Assembly: GCF_004341035.1 (NCBI RefSeq)
Contig: NZ_SLXK01000002.1
Coordinates: 44,488-108,487, forward strand
Direction of reading: 5' to 3'
From: Scopulibacillus darangshiensis
Lineage (GTDB): Bacteria; Bacillota; Bacilli; Bacillales; Sporolactobacillaceae
Length of the DNA: 64,000 nucleotides
Shown here piece by piece: positions 52,640 through 62,447 of the stretch (its first letter is position 1; the number at the start of each line of letters is the position of its first letter). The position numbers were made by a program, and so were the translations under genes. The notes under the pieces are model-generated. The model worked only from the letters and a program-made list of their open reading frames with translations. It was not told the DNA's origin and did no database searches.

Positions 52640-53052
52640 ATGTTGGTTTTCCTTTTTTCTCTGACAAGATTCCGCCATTCTAATTCTTTTCTTTCTAATG
52701 CGTGCATGAGCAGTTCAGCTGTCGCCATATTGGTTGCAAGCGGAATTTGATAGACATCACTAAGCCGCATGAGGGCACTGATATCAGGCTCATGTGGCTG
52801 AGCGGTCAGCGGATCGCGAAAGAAAATGACGCCATCCAAGTCGTTCGCGGCGATCATAGCACCGATTTGCTGATCACCGCCGAACGGTCCCGATTGAAAA
52901 CGATGGATGGCAAGTTTCGTCGCCTCCATGATCTTGGCACCGGTCGTCCCCGTCGCATACAATTCATGCTTAATTAGGACGGGTTCATAAGCCAAGGAAA
53001 ATCGGACAATATCATCCTTCTTTTTATCATGAGCGATAAGTGCGATTTTCAT
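52636..53052 (-). CDS. mgsA: Methylglyoxal synthase
   Basis: 138 aa. [21 protein letters not shown] and [15 protein letters not shown] contain the phosphate-binding loop and catalytic Asp. Forms methylglyoxal from dihydroxyacetone phosphate. Next to the bacillithiol genes, as in B. subtilis; bacillithiol detoxifies methylglyoxal. Confidence 0.95.
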   Translation of the reverse strand: MKIALIAHDKKKDDIVRFSLAYEPVLIKHELYATGTTGAKIMEATKLAIHRFQSGPFGGDQQIGAMIAANDLDGVIFFRDPLTAQPHEPDISALMRLSDVYQIPLATNMATAELLMHALERKELEWRNLVREKRKTNI

Positions 53053-53063
53053 ATAGAATCCCT

Positions 53064-53870
53064 CTAATCTAATATATTTTCTAAGCCGTATACAAGCGTA
53101 TCAATAGTCATCACAGTATCGACAGCATATCTGACGCCTGTCATAAATGATTTCCTGTTCATCGAATCATGGCGCAAAGTAAGAAGCTCACCTTCGCCGC
53201 CAAAGATAACCTCCTGATGGGCTACGAGGCCGGGCAATCTGACACTATGAATACGGATGCCGTTCATCTCTGCGCCCCTTGCCCCTTGGATGGTTTCTTG
53301 CTCATCAGGGTGACCTTGCTGCTTCATCTGCCTGACTTCCTGAATCAACTCCGCTGTCTTAACAGCTGTCCCCGAGGGGGCGTCCTTCTTTTGGTCATGA
53401 TGCTGTTCGATGATTTCTATATCTGGTAAATATTTTGAGGCAAATTGACTAAATTTCATCAAAAGCACCGCTCCGATAGCAAAGTTTGGTGCAATAATCC
53501 CTCCGGATCCCTTTTCTTCAATCCGACTGCGGAAGCCTTTAACGTCGTCATTAGTAAAACCAGAAGTGCCAATAACCGGCCTGACACCGTATGCTAACGC
53601 CGCTTCAAAATGTGCTTTTCCCGCTTCAGGATGGGTAAAGTCAATTAAAACATCTGTTCCCACGTTAGAAAAACATTGTTCTATGTCTGTATAGATGGGT
53701 GCATTCAAATCAGGCAGGCCATTAATGTCAGAAATAACCAGCCCATCATTCTTGTTGTCAATTGCTGCAACAAGTTCGAAATGCGGTGTTTCTGAAATCA
53801 TTTGCAATGTTTCCGCACCCATTTTTCCTCTTGGTCCGGCGACAGTAATACGGATTGTTTTATTTTCCAT
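53064..53870 (-). CDS. dapB: 4-hydroxy-tetrahydrodipicolinate reductase
   Basis: 268 aa. N-terminal NAD(P)H motif VAGPRGKMG, catalytic [17 protein letters not shown]. Lysine and dipicolinate branch, the latter needed for spores. Start at 53870 with SD GGAGGACG. Overlaps ypjD by 11 nt. Confidence 0.95.
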   Translation of the reverse strand: MENKTIRITVAGPRGKMGAETLQMISETPHFELVAAIDNKNDGLVISDINGLPDLNAPIYTDIEQCFSNVGTDVLIDFTHPEAGKAHFEAALAYGVRPVIGTSGFTNDDVKGFRSRIEEKGSGGIIAPNFAIGAVLLMKFSQFASKYLPDIEIIEQHHDQKKDAPSGTAVKTAELIQEVRQMKQQGHPDEQETIQGARGAEMNGIRIHSVRLPGLVAHQEVIFGGEGELLTLRHDSMNRKSFMTGVRYAVDTVMTIDTLVYGLENILD

Positions 53871-54213
53871 CTCGATCGTCCTCCAGTGAATCAATTCTTG
53901 TCCAGCGGTCCTTATCACGTGTGTTGAACTTATGCATAACCGTATGAAACGCTTGTTCCATGTCTATATCCAATGAATTAGCAAGGGTGATCATAACGAA
54001 TAATAAATCACCGAGTTCTTCATCGACGGTTTTAACATCTTCCGTGGGCTTCTTTGGTTTTTCACCATAATAATGGTTAATTTCCCTGGCTAATTCACCC
54101 AGTTCTTCGGTTAATCTCGCAGTCAATGCCAGCGGGGAAAAATATCCTTCTTTAAACTGGCTAATATAAGTATGTACCTCTTCCTGCATGTCTTTCATTG
54201 ATTTACCCGTCAT
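53860..54213 (-). CDS. ypjD: MazG-like nucleotide pyrophosphohydrolase YpjD
   Basis: 117 aa with the MazG metal motifs EELGELA and EELGDLLF and a tail HKFNTRDKDRW. Start at 54213 aligns with the B. subtilis N-terminus (M.xK.MKDMQ.EV). First gene of the ypjD-to-birA series; probably hydrolyses an abnormal NTP. Confidence 0.9.
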   Translation of the reverse strand: MTGKSMKDMQEEVHTYISQFKEGYFSPLALTARLTEELGELAREINHYYGEKPKKPTEDVKTVDEELGDLLFVMITLANSLDIDMEQAFHTVMHKFNTRDKDRWTRIDSLEDDRDGK

Positions 54214-54422
54214 GATTTGATCAGCTCCATAATGCAACTTTGGTAACCAATTGTTTCATTATCATCATAGCGAAAACCTAGAGTGTTTGACAAATTATTA
54301 ACACTGCGGCATGAAAGCCTCTTTGCCGTGAATATTTTGATTGAACCCAAAATGCCTATCCTATATAATAGGTAAGGTTGTCTTTCGAATGCAAGTGTTC
54401 CAGCGGATAGGAGGTATATTCT

Positions 54423-55295
54423 TTGAAAATCACAATTAAACCCAAAAATGTTTTATTTATTTTATTAGGCTCTGCCATTTTTGCATTTGGACTCGTTAAC
54501 TTTAATATAAAAAATAAATTGGCAGAGGGTGGCATTACGGGGATAACGCTGATCCTATATAACCTGTTCCATATCGATCCAGCCATCAGCAACCTTGTGT
54601 TGAATGTTCCGCTATTCCTCATTGGCTGGCGTATGCTCGGAAAAAACGGATTTATTTATACGCTTATTGGGACAGGAGCCTTGTCAGTCTTCCTATGGAT
54701 CTTTCAGCATATCATTACATTTAATTTTACATTAGCACATGACTTGACGCTGGCTGCGCTATTTGCAGGCGTGTTCGTAGGAGCAGGTCTTGGCATTATT
54801 TTTAAATACGGCGGAACCACTGGGGGATCAGATATCATCGCCAGGCTTGGCCATAAATACCTGGGTCTAAGCATGGGTAAGGTTATGTTTTCGATTGATG
54901 CTGTTGTTATCGTTGCTTCCCTCATTTATTTAGACTATCGACAAGCAATGTACACGCTTGTAGCCGTATTTGTTGCAGCAAGGGTTGTTGATTTTATTCA
55001 AAAAGGAACCTATGCCGCAAAGGCCGCAACAATTATTTCTAAGGATAATCCAGAGATTGCAAAAAAGATAATAGAGGTGCTTGACCGGAGTGCGACACTT
55101 ACTCCCGGTAAAGGAGGCTACTCTGGGGGCGAAGTGGATGTTCTCTATTGCGTTGTCGCACAAAATCAGATTTTTCGCCTGAAAAGCCTTATAAGTTCGA
55201 TTGATCCTCATGCCTTTGTGGCTGTTAATGATGTCCATGAAGTTCTTGGCGAGGGATTTACACTTGATGAAAACAAAAATCCCATTCATGATTAA
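54423..55295 (+). CDS. ypjC: YitT/YpjC-family membrane protein
   Basis: 290 aa with five to six membrane helices (about 8-165, including GGITGITLIL and FKYGGTTGGSDIIARL) and a C-terminal DUF2179 domain (TPGKGGYSGGEVDVLYCVV). UPF0750 family, function unknown. TTG start with SD AGGAGGT. On the opposite strand to its neighbours. Confidence 0.88.
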   Translation: MKITIKPKNVLFILLGSAIFAFGLVNFNIKNKLAEGGITGITLILYNLFHIDPAISNLVLNVPLFLIGWRMLGKNGFIYTLIGTGALSVFLWIFQHIITFNFTLAHDLTLAALFAGVFVGAGLGIIFKYGGTTGGSDIIARLGHKYLGLSMGKVMFSIDAVVIVASLIYLDYRQAMYTLVAVFVAARVVDFIQKGTYAAKAATIISKDNPEIAKKIIEVLDRSATLTPGKGGYSGGEVDVLYCVVAQNQIFRLKSLISSIDPHAFVAVNDVHEVLGEGFTLDENKNPIHD

Positions 55296-55298
55296 AAT

Positions 55299-55331
55299 AA
55301 AAAGTGCCCTTCCTAAGGAATGGCACTTTTT
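55299..55331. terminator. Bidirectional terminator between ypjC and the metallopeptidase
   Basis: AAAAAGTGCC and GGCACTTTTT with TTCC/GGAA inside; serves two convergent genes. Confidence 0.9.
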
Positions 55332-55341
55332 TATATGAATT

Positions 55342-56028
55342 TTAATCATCGTTATTGATACCGACAAACATGAGAACAAAACGCAGTAGCTCCATGACGG
55401 CTACCAGCGCCGCTGCAACATAAGTTAACGCGGCAGCATTCAGGACTTTCCTCGCCCTTTTTTCTTCATTATTTTGCACAATGCCAAGGTTAACAATTTG
55501 ATCTAACGCTCGGCTCGAGGCATTAAATTCAACCGGCAGTGTAACCAGCTGAAAGAGCACGGCAGCTGCGAAGAAAATAACACCTATTAATGTCAGGTTC
55601 GCCATATGCAAGAAAAAGCCTGCAAGAATTAGAATGTATGAAAAGTTTGAGCCGATATTGGCAACAGGAACCATCGCGTGGCGAATTCTAAGCGGCGAGT
55701 AATCATTGGCATCCTGAATCGCATGTCCCACTTCGTGAGCGGCAACAGCGGTGCCGGCAATCGAATCGCCATGATAAATGCCTGATGACAGCCTGACGAC
55801 CTTGCCCCTAGGATCATAATGATCGGATAAAGTGCCTCCAACTTCCTGTATATCAATATTATACAAGCCATTTTCATCAAGAATTCTTCTAGCCACCTGA
55901 GCACCGGTTAACCCAGTGGAATTAGCGACCTCTGAATATTTGGCATACGCCTTTTTTACACGGCTTTGCGCCCAAATTGGAACAGCCATTAGAATCAAGA
56001 AATAGATAATATACACGCCAAATCCCAT
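55342..56028 (-). CDS. YugP-like neutral zinc metallopeptidase
   Basis: 228 aa. N-terminal membrane helix, zinc motif HEVGHAIQD near residue 97, then two or three hydrophobic helices. Same family (Zn_peptidase_2) and length as B. subtilis YugP, but located in the ypj region. Membrane-bound; substrate unknown. Confidence 0.88.
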   Translation of the reverse strand: MGFGVYIIYFLILMAVPIWAQSRVKKAYAKYSEVANSTGLTGAQVARRILDENGLYNIDIQEVGGTLSDHYDPRGKVVRLSSGIYHGDSIAGTAVAAHEVGHAIQDANDYSPLRIRHAMVPVANIGSNFSYILILAGFFLHMANLTLIGVIFFAAAVLFQLVTLPVEFNASSRALDQIVNLGIVQNNEEKRARKVLNAAALTYVAAALVAVMELLRFVLMFVGINNDD

Positions 56029-56120
56029 GGCATCTAACCTCCATTGATCACTATATTAAGGTCAATTTTAGTCAAAAGGGCGTTTATTGTCAATGAATAT
56101 CACCTTTTGCCATAATGATG

Positions 56121-56906
56121 TCACACTTTACTTTCTCGGTACCTCCCCTGACCTCTATATTTTCTCCAAGAGACGTAGATTAATGTAAATACAATGACCC
56201 CGCCGATTAGTCCTACTGTCCACAACGACTGTTCATTGACTTGACTCATTTTCGCAATGCCAAATAAGGCTTTTATTTGTTGTTGAAGGGCTTTTATTTG
56301 AGATTCTCCTTTTTCAGATTGGAGAATGGTTATTCGATGATCAGTTAATTGGTTAACAGCGGAGTTGACATCATGTAATTGTTTTGAGCTTAAGTCAATG
56401 ACCAAAGAGGGATAGATCATTTGATACACGGATAAAAATTCATTTAAACCATGTTGAAACGTCTGGTCATCCCCTTTCTTCACCGCTTCCTTCATGTCAT
56501 CTATGGGCTTAATCAGTTTTGGTTTAAGTCCCATCCATAATGGCTGCTGATTGTGCGTTGCGGCGTCAACAGCAAGCCGAAATTCTATTGCTGTTTGACG
56601 CTTACTCTTGTCACTCGATACACTGTTGATCGTTTTATTCACATCTATAATGCTTGATTGAATAATTCTATTCTCTAAGTCTGACACGTTAAGAACCGTG
56701 AGAGATATATTATGCCACTTATTGTTAAACTGCTTAAGGACGGCAGTCGCTTCAGAGTAATGCTTACTATCAACGTACTGGAAAATTTGATCAGATAAAT
56801 CAGTAAGCTGCTCCCAAGCTTTGTCTGAAGAGTTATCTTTTGCAAAGGCATGAACCGGGGCAAATAACACGATCAAAATTAATAAGCATGTAAAAAAGGC
56901 CTTCAT
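56121..56906 (-). CDS. ypjB: YpjB-like sporulation-associated protein
   Basis: 261 aa. Signal peptide (cut after VHAFA), helical extracellular region (about 25-220), C-terminal membrane helix (about 228-246) and basic tail. Position between qcr/ypjA and ypjC-D matches ypjB. Called a sporulation protein in B. subtilis; exact role unclear. Confidence 0.85.
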   Translation of the reverse strand: MKAFFTCLLILIVLFAPVHAFAKDNSSDKAWEQLTDLSDQIFQYVDSKHYSEATAVLKQFNNKWHNISLTVLNVSDLENRIIQSSIIDVNKTINSVSSDKSKRQTAIEFRLAVDAATHNQQPLWMGLKPKLIKPIDDMKEAVKKGDDQTFQHGLNEFLSVYQMIYPSLVIDLSSKQLHDVNSAVNQLTDHRITILQSEKGESQIKALQQQIKALFGIAKMSQVNEQSLWTVGLIGGVIVFTLIYVSWRKYRGQGRYRESKV

Positions 56907-56961
56907 CTATGTCCCCTCCCCTATATATGGGCATTATATGAGAATAGGGACAAGAGTAGAC

Positions 56962-57549
56962 CTAACTTAAAGTGAGTTTGTTTTTTCTCATTGCAAGCAG
57001 ATAGACAAGACCGATACTAATAAGGCTGAGCCAGAAGGTCAAATAACCGATGGTTTGGATATTTGCGGCAAGGTAAGGGTACCATGGCGCCATGCCAAAG
57101 ATATAATCGATAAAGTCATTATGGACTGTCCAAATGGCAGCGATCAGAAGATGCCATCCCTTAAAGCGATAAAACCGTGCATATAATAGTCCTTCTATGG
57201 CCATGCACCCGTGGGAGAAAATCAGCATCCAATTCTCAAATTCCAGTTTGTAGCCAAATGAACTTGACACGGCATTCATACCGACGGCCCAAACCCCATA
57301 CTTAAATAAAGTGACAGCAGCCAATGCTTCAAACAGGCGAAAATGCTTTTTTAATAAGAAACCCGACAATACGATGCAAAAAAACAAACTGGCTGTGGGG
57401 CTGTCAGGAACAAATATCATGAATTTTATAGGAGTGTCTTTAAGTTGAAAGAGATACCAGTAGTAACCGTATACTGTACCAAGCAAATTAATGATAAGCA
57501 GCGTCCATAACACCCATTTTTGTTTTAATAGAAAATATATTCCTGTCAT
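56962..57549 (-). CDS. ypjA: YpjA-like membrane protein (DUF1405)
   Basis: 195 aa with about six membrane helices and MIFVPDSPTASLFF plus a histidine-containing HGCMAIEGLLYARF and TVHNDFIDYIFG. DUF1405 family, function unknown. Next to qcrC as in B. subtilis. Confidence 0.88.
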   Translation of the reverse strand: MTGIYFLLKQKWVLWTLLIINLLGTVYGYYWYLFQLKDTPIKFMIFVPDSPTASLFFCIVLSGFLLKKHFRLFEALAAVTLFKYGVWAVGMNAVSSSFGYKLEFENWMLIFSHGCMAIEGLLYARFYRFKGWHLLIAAIWTVHNDFIDYIFGMAPWYPYLAANIQTIGYLTFWLSLISIGLVYLLAMRKNKLTLS

Positions 57550-57587
57550 TCGTTTGGTTCTCCTTGTTCTTTTGGTATTGGCAGAAG

Positions 57588-57616
57588 AAAAGCTGACTAT
57601 TAAATAGCCAGCTTTT
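57588..57616 (-). terminator. Terminator after qcrC
   Basis: AAAAGCTGACTAT and ATAGCCAGCTTTT (one mismatch) form the stem; ends the qcrABC transcript before ypjA. Confidence 0.8.
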
Positions 57617-57631
57617 ATCTTTACTTTTTGC

Positions 57632-58399
57632 TTACTTTTTGCTTACTTTTTCAATGAATTTTGCCAAAGTTTTTAGATCCTTGTCTGAACCTTTAAAGGC
57701 ATTAGGCGGCATTTTTGGTGGAATACCATTCACAGCAACCTTTTCAACAAGCTGAGCGGGTATGTTTTTGCCGACGAGCGCCGGCCCCACTTTTCCTTCT
57801 AAATTTTCTCCATGGCAGTTAACACATGATTGACTGGAATAAATTTTATAACCTTCCGAACTTTTATCAATATCGACTTTTTTGACGATTTTACCTTGTT
57901 CTTCGGATTTGGCCCAGTCATGGGAAACAGATGACTCCCAAGTCAAATAAATGATTGAGATTAATGACAACAGCATTAAGCCGGTAGCAATAGGTCGTCT
58001 TGCTGCCCGGCGTTCCGGACCCCTGTCAAGCCAAGGAGCGATTAGCAAAGCGATCATGGCCAGACCGGGTAGAATAACGATGCCAATGACTTTGTAATCG
58101 CCTGCAGCATAAGGATATTTCAGTAATTGATATAAGAATAAAAAGTACCAGTCAGGCAGCGGGATATAGCCTGCTTTCGTCGGATCAGCCTCGGCTTCTA
58201 ATGGTGAAGCTTCCGATACTGTCAGTACCAGAAAGCCGATTAGGAATACTGCGCCAACCATCCATTCTTTTAACAAGAAGTTAGGCAAGAAAGCTTCTGT
58301 TTTGCCGGGATATTCAGAGTAATCTTTTGGCGGTATGAATTTCCCGCGCTTTGGAATTCGGGAATCACCGACAAATGTCATTCCTTTGCCGCGATGCAT
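57632..58399 (-). CDS. qcrC: Menaquinol:cytochrome c reductase cytochrome b/c subunit
   Basis: 255 aa. The N-terminal half equals subunit IV of the b6f type (PLPDWYFLFLYQLLKYP; three membrane helices), fused to a cytochrome c domain with heme site CVNCH and Met ligand region PPKMPPN. Part of complex III with QcrA and QcrB. Confidence 0.95.
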   Translation of the reverse strand: MHRGKGMTFVGDSRIPKRGKFIPPKDYSEYPGKTEAFLPNFLLKEWMVGAVFLIGFLVLTVSEASPLEAEADPTKAGYIPLPDWYFLFLYQLLKYPYAAGDYKVIGIVILPGLAMIALLIAPWLDRGPERRAARRPIATGLMLLSLISIIYLTWESSVSHDWAKSEEQGKIVKKVDIDKSSEGYKIYSSQSCVNCHGENLEGKVGPALVGKNIPAQLVEKVAVNGIPPKMPPNAFKGSDKDLKTLAKFIEKVSKK

Positions 58400-58430
58400 A
58401 AGTTCCCCTCCTTTTTACAATAACTAAATC

Positions 58431-59102
58431 TTAAAGCGGGCCGGAAATACCCTGTTTTCGGATCATGATGAAGTGTGCTGCCAATAGTCCAAGCAGTGCG
58501 GCTGGTAAGAAAAATACATGGATGGCAAAGAATCTCGCTAGTGTTTGTGCACCAACAATGTCGCTTCCTTGGAGGAGCACTTCGATCCAATTTCCGATAA
58601 ATGGAACGGATGCGGCGATTTGCAAACCTACTTTTGTCGCAAACAGCGCTTTCATATCCCAAGGTAATAAATAACCGGTAAACCCTAAACCTAGAATGAT
58701 AAAAAACAATAATACGCCGACAATCCAATTCAGTTCACGTGGTTTCTTATATGCACCGGTGAAAAACACGCGTAAGGTATGTAGGAACACCATAACAATT
58801 GTTAGGCTGGCACCCCAGTGATGCATGCCACGGACAATTTGACCATAGGCGACTTTATTTTGTAAATAAAAGACGGAGTCCCATGCGTTATTAATGTCTG
58901 GCACGTAATACATTGTTAGGAACATACCGGATAGGATTTGAATGACAATTGTGAAAAAGGTTAACCCACCAAAGCAGTAAACAAACGCTGAAAAATGGTA
59001 GGCAGGGTTGACGTGTTCAGGCACTTCGTGGTCAGCCAAGTCACGCCACATCGGCGTAATATCTAAACGCTCATCAACCCAATCATAGAGTTTGGTTAAC
59101 AT
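58431..59102 (-). CDS. qcrB: Menaquinol:cytochrome c reductase cytochrome b subunit
   Basis: 223 aa, four membrane helices, cytochrome b6 type. Heme-ligand histidines in RGMHHWGAS and HTLRVFFTGAYKKPRELNW and a second pair near the C-terminus (FFAIHVFFLPAALLGLLAAH). Starts 3 nt after qcrA. Confidence 0.96.
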   Translation of the reverse strand: MLTKLYDWVDERLDITPMWRDLADHEVPEHVNPAYHFSAFVYCFGGLTFFTIVIQILSGMFLTMYYVPDINNAWDSVFYLQNKVAYGQIVRGMHHWGASLTIVMVFLHTLRVFFTGAYKKPRELNWIVGVLLFFIILGLGFTGYLLPWDMKALFATKVGLQIAASVPFIGNWIEVLLQGSDIVGAQTLARFFAIHVFFLPAALLGLLAAHFIMIRKQGISGPL

Positions 59103-59105
59103 TTA

Positions 59106-59612
59106 TTACGCCCCTCCTCTTGGATGTGCATCTCCAAGGTAGACAGTGCCATCCTTTACCTTCATGTCATATACATGCAAAGGCGCAGGCGGCGGTGTAC
59201 CCGGAATGTTTATGCCAGTCTTGGTGTAGCGGCCACCATGACAAGGACAATGATACTCATTTGGATAAGCGGGATCATTCCAGTTGACCGTGCAGCCCAA
59301 GTGAGTGCAGATTGGTGATAGTGCCATGATATCACCGTTTTTCTTTTTGAAAACATAAGCGATTTTCTGCTCTTCGAATTCATGCCAGCCATCAACTTTT
59401 TTCACTTTAAAAGTTTTGCGTTGCGGCTGATCTGTTAGTTCATCAACTGACACAACGGAAACCATTTTACCCGTTTTCTTATTTTGCAAAAGCGGGTCAA
59501 CGGCGAAACGAACCATTGGCATGAGCATGCCCGCAGCCATAAATCCTCCGACACCGGTCAGCGTGTAGTTAAGGAATTGACGTCTGGTGACATCATGCTC
59601 TTTGTTGCTCAT
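59106..59612 (-). CDS. qcrA: Menaquinol:cytochrome c reductase Rieske iron-sulfur subunit
   Basis: 168 aa. Twin-arginine-like start (VTRRQFLNYTLTG), membrane helix, then the Rieske cluster ligands CTHLGC and CPCHGG. Start at 59612 with SD GGGGGGAA; the frame is open to 59711 but the extra part is not family-like. Confidence 0.95.
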   Translation of the reverse strand: MSNKEHDVTRRQFLNYTLTGVGGFMAAGMLMPMVRFAVDPLLQNKKTGKMVSVVSVDELTDQPQRKTFKVKKVDGWHEFEEQKIAYVFKKKNGDIMALSPICTHLGCTVNWNDPAYPNEYHCPCHGGRYTKTGINIPGTPPPAPLHVYDMKVKDGTVYLGDAHPRGGA

Positions 59613-59735
59613 CGATTCCCCCCCTATTCTAAGGAATTTCCGAAAATATTTAACTATCACACATATTACTAGGACATTCCCATGATAGCGCAAACGATTT
59701 ATAACTGTCAATAAATATTGACAACTCTTATGGAT

Positions 59736-60200
59736 TTATTCAGAAAATTGTTGCCATGATTCTGTGATGACTTTCAGAATATCCTGAACTGTTTCATCGA
59801 GATAAGCATCACGGGCTTTCCCTTCCATATGCTCAAGAGGTACAGCAGGCAGCCATATCATATCTAGCATATTGTGATTCTTCTGATTCCAGTCCACATC
59901 GGAAGTCAGATAAAAAATATAGCCAATGCCACTTTCTTTTATATTCTTTTCCCATAACTTTAGTCGTTTCATCCGTTCTTCCATAGATTCAGATTTTAGA
60001 TATGTAAAAGGAGGTGCTTCAACCATTCTCCCCATTAGTTGATGTTCAATTTCCCGAGCCAGTATAGTGATATGCTCGCCTTCCCTAACTGTGGCCGTCA
60101 TATTTTTGTCCCAGGATATCGGAACTAAAGGCACAACCACAGTGTCTACGAATTCTTTTTCTTTATTAAACAGGATAATATCTTTTGTACACCATTTCAT
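59736..60200 (-). CDS. ypiF: YpiF-like protein (DUF2487)
   Basis: 154 aa, cytosolic, beginning MKWCTKDIILFNKEKEF. Start at 60200 with SD AAGGAG. Between ypiB and qcrA as in B. subtilis. Function unknown. Confidence 0.87.
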   Translation of the reverse strand: MKWCTKDIILFNKEKEFVDTVVVPLVPISWDKNMTATVREGEHITILAREIEHQLMGRMVEAPPFTYLKSESMEERMKRLKLWEKNIKESGIGYIFYLTSDVDWNQKNHNMLDMIWLPAVPLEHMEGKARDAYLDETVQDILKVITESWQQFSE

Positions 60201-60291
60201 ATACATGCTCCTTCTATTTGTGAATGGGCTTTTCAAAAATTAATTTTATACAAATTTTATCAAAACTTACATAAATAAAAACCCTTGATTA

Positions 60292-60834
60292 TTAATCAAG
60301 GATGTTTAACATTTTCAATTTGTTAGTTAGTTTTTCGAAGGTTTCTTTATCTCCCTCGTCAAGCGCCTTATCAATTTCTTTATTTAATGTTTCTCTTAAA
60401 TATTTCTCTTCGGCTTTTAAAATAATTTTGTCAGCTTCTTCCCCAAAACGGTCATGCACTGTTTTATGGCAGAATGGGTTATCCTCAAGCACCCCAACAT
60501 ATTCAGGTGTTCGATATGGGGATGAGAAATTGACCTGGACAAAGATTGGTTCTTCTTGATTAAGCCGAATGTCGTGAAAGGCCTTCTCAGGATCATCGGT
60601 CGTCACGTGCCTTTTGTGGTATTCAAAAGCTTTATCACTCACTGATTTTTCCGATATGACCATTGAACGGGTGCAGCCATGAATATTGTCCACAAATCGA
60701 AAGAGGCTCAAAAGGTGATCGTCGCTGATACAATAGTTCAGCAGCCAAACACATTCGCGGCTCTTCAAATGAAAGCGATTTAAAAACCATTTCAAAAAAT
60801 CACGTTTTTCATTAACTGAAATTATTTGTTCCAT
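60292..60834 (-). CDS. ypiB: YpiB-like UPF0302 protein
   Basis: 180 aa. MEQIISVNEKRDFLKWFL, LLNYCISDDHLL and a helical acidic end. Start at 60834 with SD AAAGGGGATG. Conserved position. Function not established. Confidence 0.88.
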   Translation of the reverse strand: MEQIISVNEKRDFLKWFLNRFHLKSRECVWLLNYCISDDHLLSLFRFVDNIHGCTRSMVISEKSVSDKAFEYHKRHVTTDDPEKAFHDIRLNQEEPIFVQVNFSSPYRTPEYVGVLEDNPFCHKTVHDRFGEEADKIILKAEEKYLRETLNKEIDKALDEGDKETFEKLTNKLKMLNILD

Positions 60835-60892
60835 GCTCTCATCCCCTTTCTTCCTTTTATACATCAAGTTATGGTTATACTTTCTTTTTACC

Positions 60893-62152
60893 TTATGAAA
60901 AATCCTGCTCAATTCGTTCGACAAATCCTTGCAAAATTTGATTTTGCGGGTCGAAAGAAAGCGCCTGATTGAGTTTCAGCAAGGCTTCCTCTCTTTTGCC
61001 GAGCTGCCAGAGCAGTTCCCCATATTCACTTAGAAACTCGGGATTTTCATTAAAATACTGGATATTGTCTTTATAGATTGACTCTGCCATATCTAAATGA
61101 TCATTACGCATATAGGCTTTTGCTAAATACCATTTTAGGGTGGGATCGTCATGTTGGCTGTCTTCAAGGTCTGCAATAACCTCATCGAACGCATCATCAT
61201 CATTTATTTTTATCTCAATAACACGTTTAAACGCTTCGATATTATCAGGGTTAATTTTTAATAAATCATTATAATAACGCTTAGCCCTGTCCCAATCCTT
61301 TTGTTTCCATGACAGCTCCCCGGCTTTATTGTACAGCCTTTCATTCAGTTCATCAGTCTTCATGCCTTCTTCAAGGACAACCAAAGCTTCATTTGTTGCT
61401 CCCTCTTCTTGGTAAGCTTCTGCAAGGACGGGATAAAGGGTACTATACCCCGGATCAAGCTCTTTTAATTCAACAAAAGCTGAGATTGCAGTTTGATATT
61501 TTCCAACCTGCATAGCTGTCATCCCGTAACCAAACAATCCATCCAATGTTTTGCTTTTATCAAGTCCCTTTTGATAATAAATTAATGCCTCTTCAAATTG
61601 TGCGTTTAGACTTAAGGCTTCAGCCAATTTAACCTCTACATTCTCGTGTGACAGCACATCAGCATGCAGAACCTTTTTATAATAAGGGACCGCTTCTGCC
61701 GGGTAGCCTGCCGATAAATAAAATTCTCCTAATGCGAACAATAAAATCGGTTGATCCGGTGCCATTTGCAAGGCTGTTTTAAGCTTACTTTCAGCAACCT
61801 CATCTAAACCTTGCATTTGATACAAATCAGCAAGCAAAAGTTGTGCGCTTAAATAATTTTCATCATAGTTGCTGATGCTGTTTAATAAATTTATCGCTTT
61901 TTCTTCTTCATCCTTATCAACCAAAAGTTCCGCGATTTGCAGGATCAAATCGCTGTCTTCTGGATACTTTATTAAAAGATCATTAAATACCGCTTCAGCA
62001 TCTTCAATCAATCCCCAATCTTGCATGAGAACCGCGATTTTGTAAGCTGTATCATCATCGGCTGAAGTCAATAGTTCTTTCACCATTGCTAAACCCTGCT
62101 CAGTCTGTCCTGTTTCAACAAGCGAAATGGCTGTGTCTAAATCATTTACCAT
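60893..62152 (-). CDS. ypiA: TPR-repeat protein YpiA
   Basis: 419 aa made almost entirely of tetratricopeptide repeats (about 10 units, e.g. ALLFALGEFYLSAGYPAEAV-type helices), cytosolic. Start at 62152 (MVNDLDTA) with SD AAGGAG. Between aroA and ypiB. Probably a protein-binding scaffold; partner unknown. Confidence 0.87.
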   Translation of the reverse strand: MVNDLDTAISLVETGQTEQGLAMVKELLTSADDDTAYKIAVLMQDWGLIEDAEAVFNDLLIKYPEDSDLILQIAELLVDKDEEEKAINLLNSISNYDENYLSAQLLLADLYQMQGLDEVAESKLKTALQMAPDQPILLFALGEFYLSAGYPAEAVPYYKKVLHADVLSHENVEVKLAEALSLNAQFEEALIYYQKGLDKSKTLDGLFGYGMTAMQVGKYQTAISAFVELKELDPGYSTLYPVLAEAYQEEGATNEALVVLEEGMKTDELNERLYNKAGELSWKQKDWDRAKRYYNDLLKINPDNIEAFKRVIEIKINDDDAFDEVIADLEDSQHDDPTLKWYLAKAYMRNDHLDMAESIYKDNIQYFNENPEFLSEYGELLWQLGKREEALLKLNQALSFDPQNQILQGFVERIEQDFS

Positions 62153-62329
62153 ATAAAAGTGCACTCCTTCTAGGTCAATTACGGGAGAAGTTTTTGATGA
62201 ATGTCTATTTTATCATATCTATTAGTAAATTTACCTCCCGTAAAGATTAATAAAATTAAAAGGGTGCAATTATCCTCGTCCTAGTATGCCTTCACTAGCA
62301 ATTCTATGATTCGGAAGGGAAAAAAAGAA

Positions 62330-62350
62330 CCTTATACAATGCGTATAAGG
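62330..62350 (-). terminator. Terminator after aroA
   Basis: CCTTATAC pairs with GTATAAGG, followed on the minus strand by TTCTTTTTTT. Lies in the 62153-62447 gap, which otherwise has no ORF. Confidence 0.75.
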
Positions 62351-62447
62351 CTTTCATCAACATATGGATGGAGTGGAGAGAAACCATTTGAGAATATTAT
62401 AAACGATAACAATATTGAAATGCAAGGTATTTTCTAAAAAATATGAT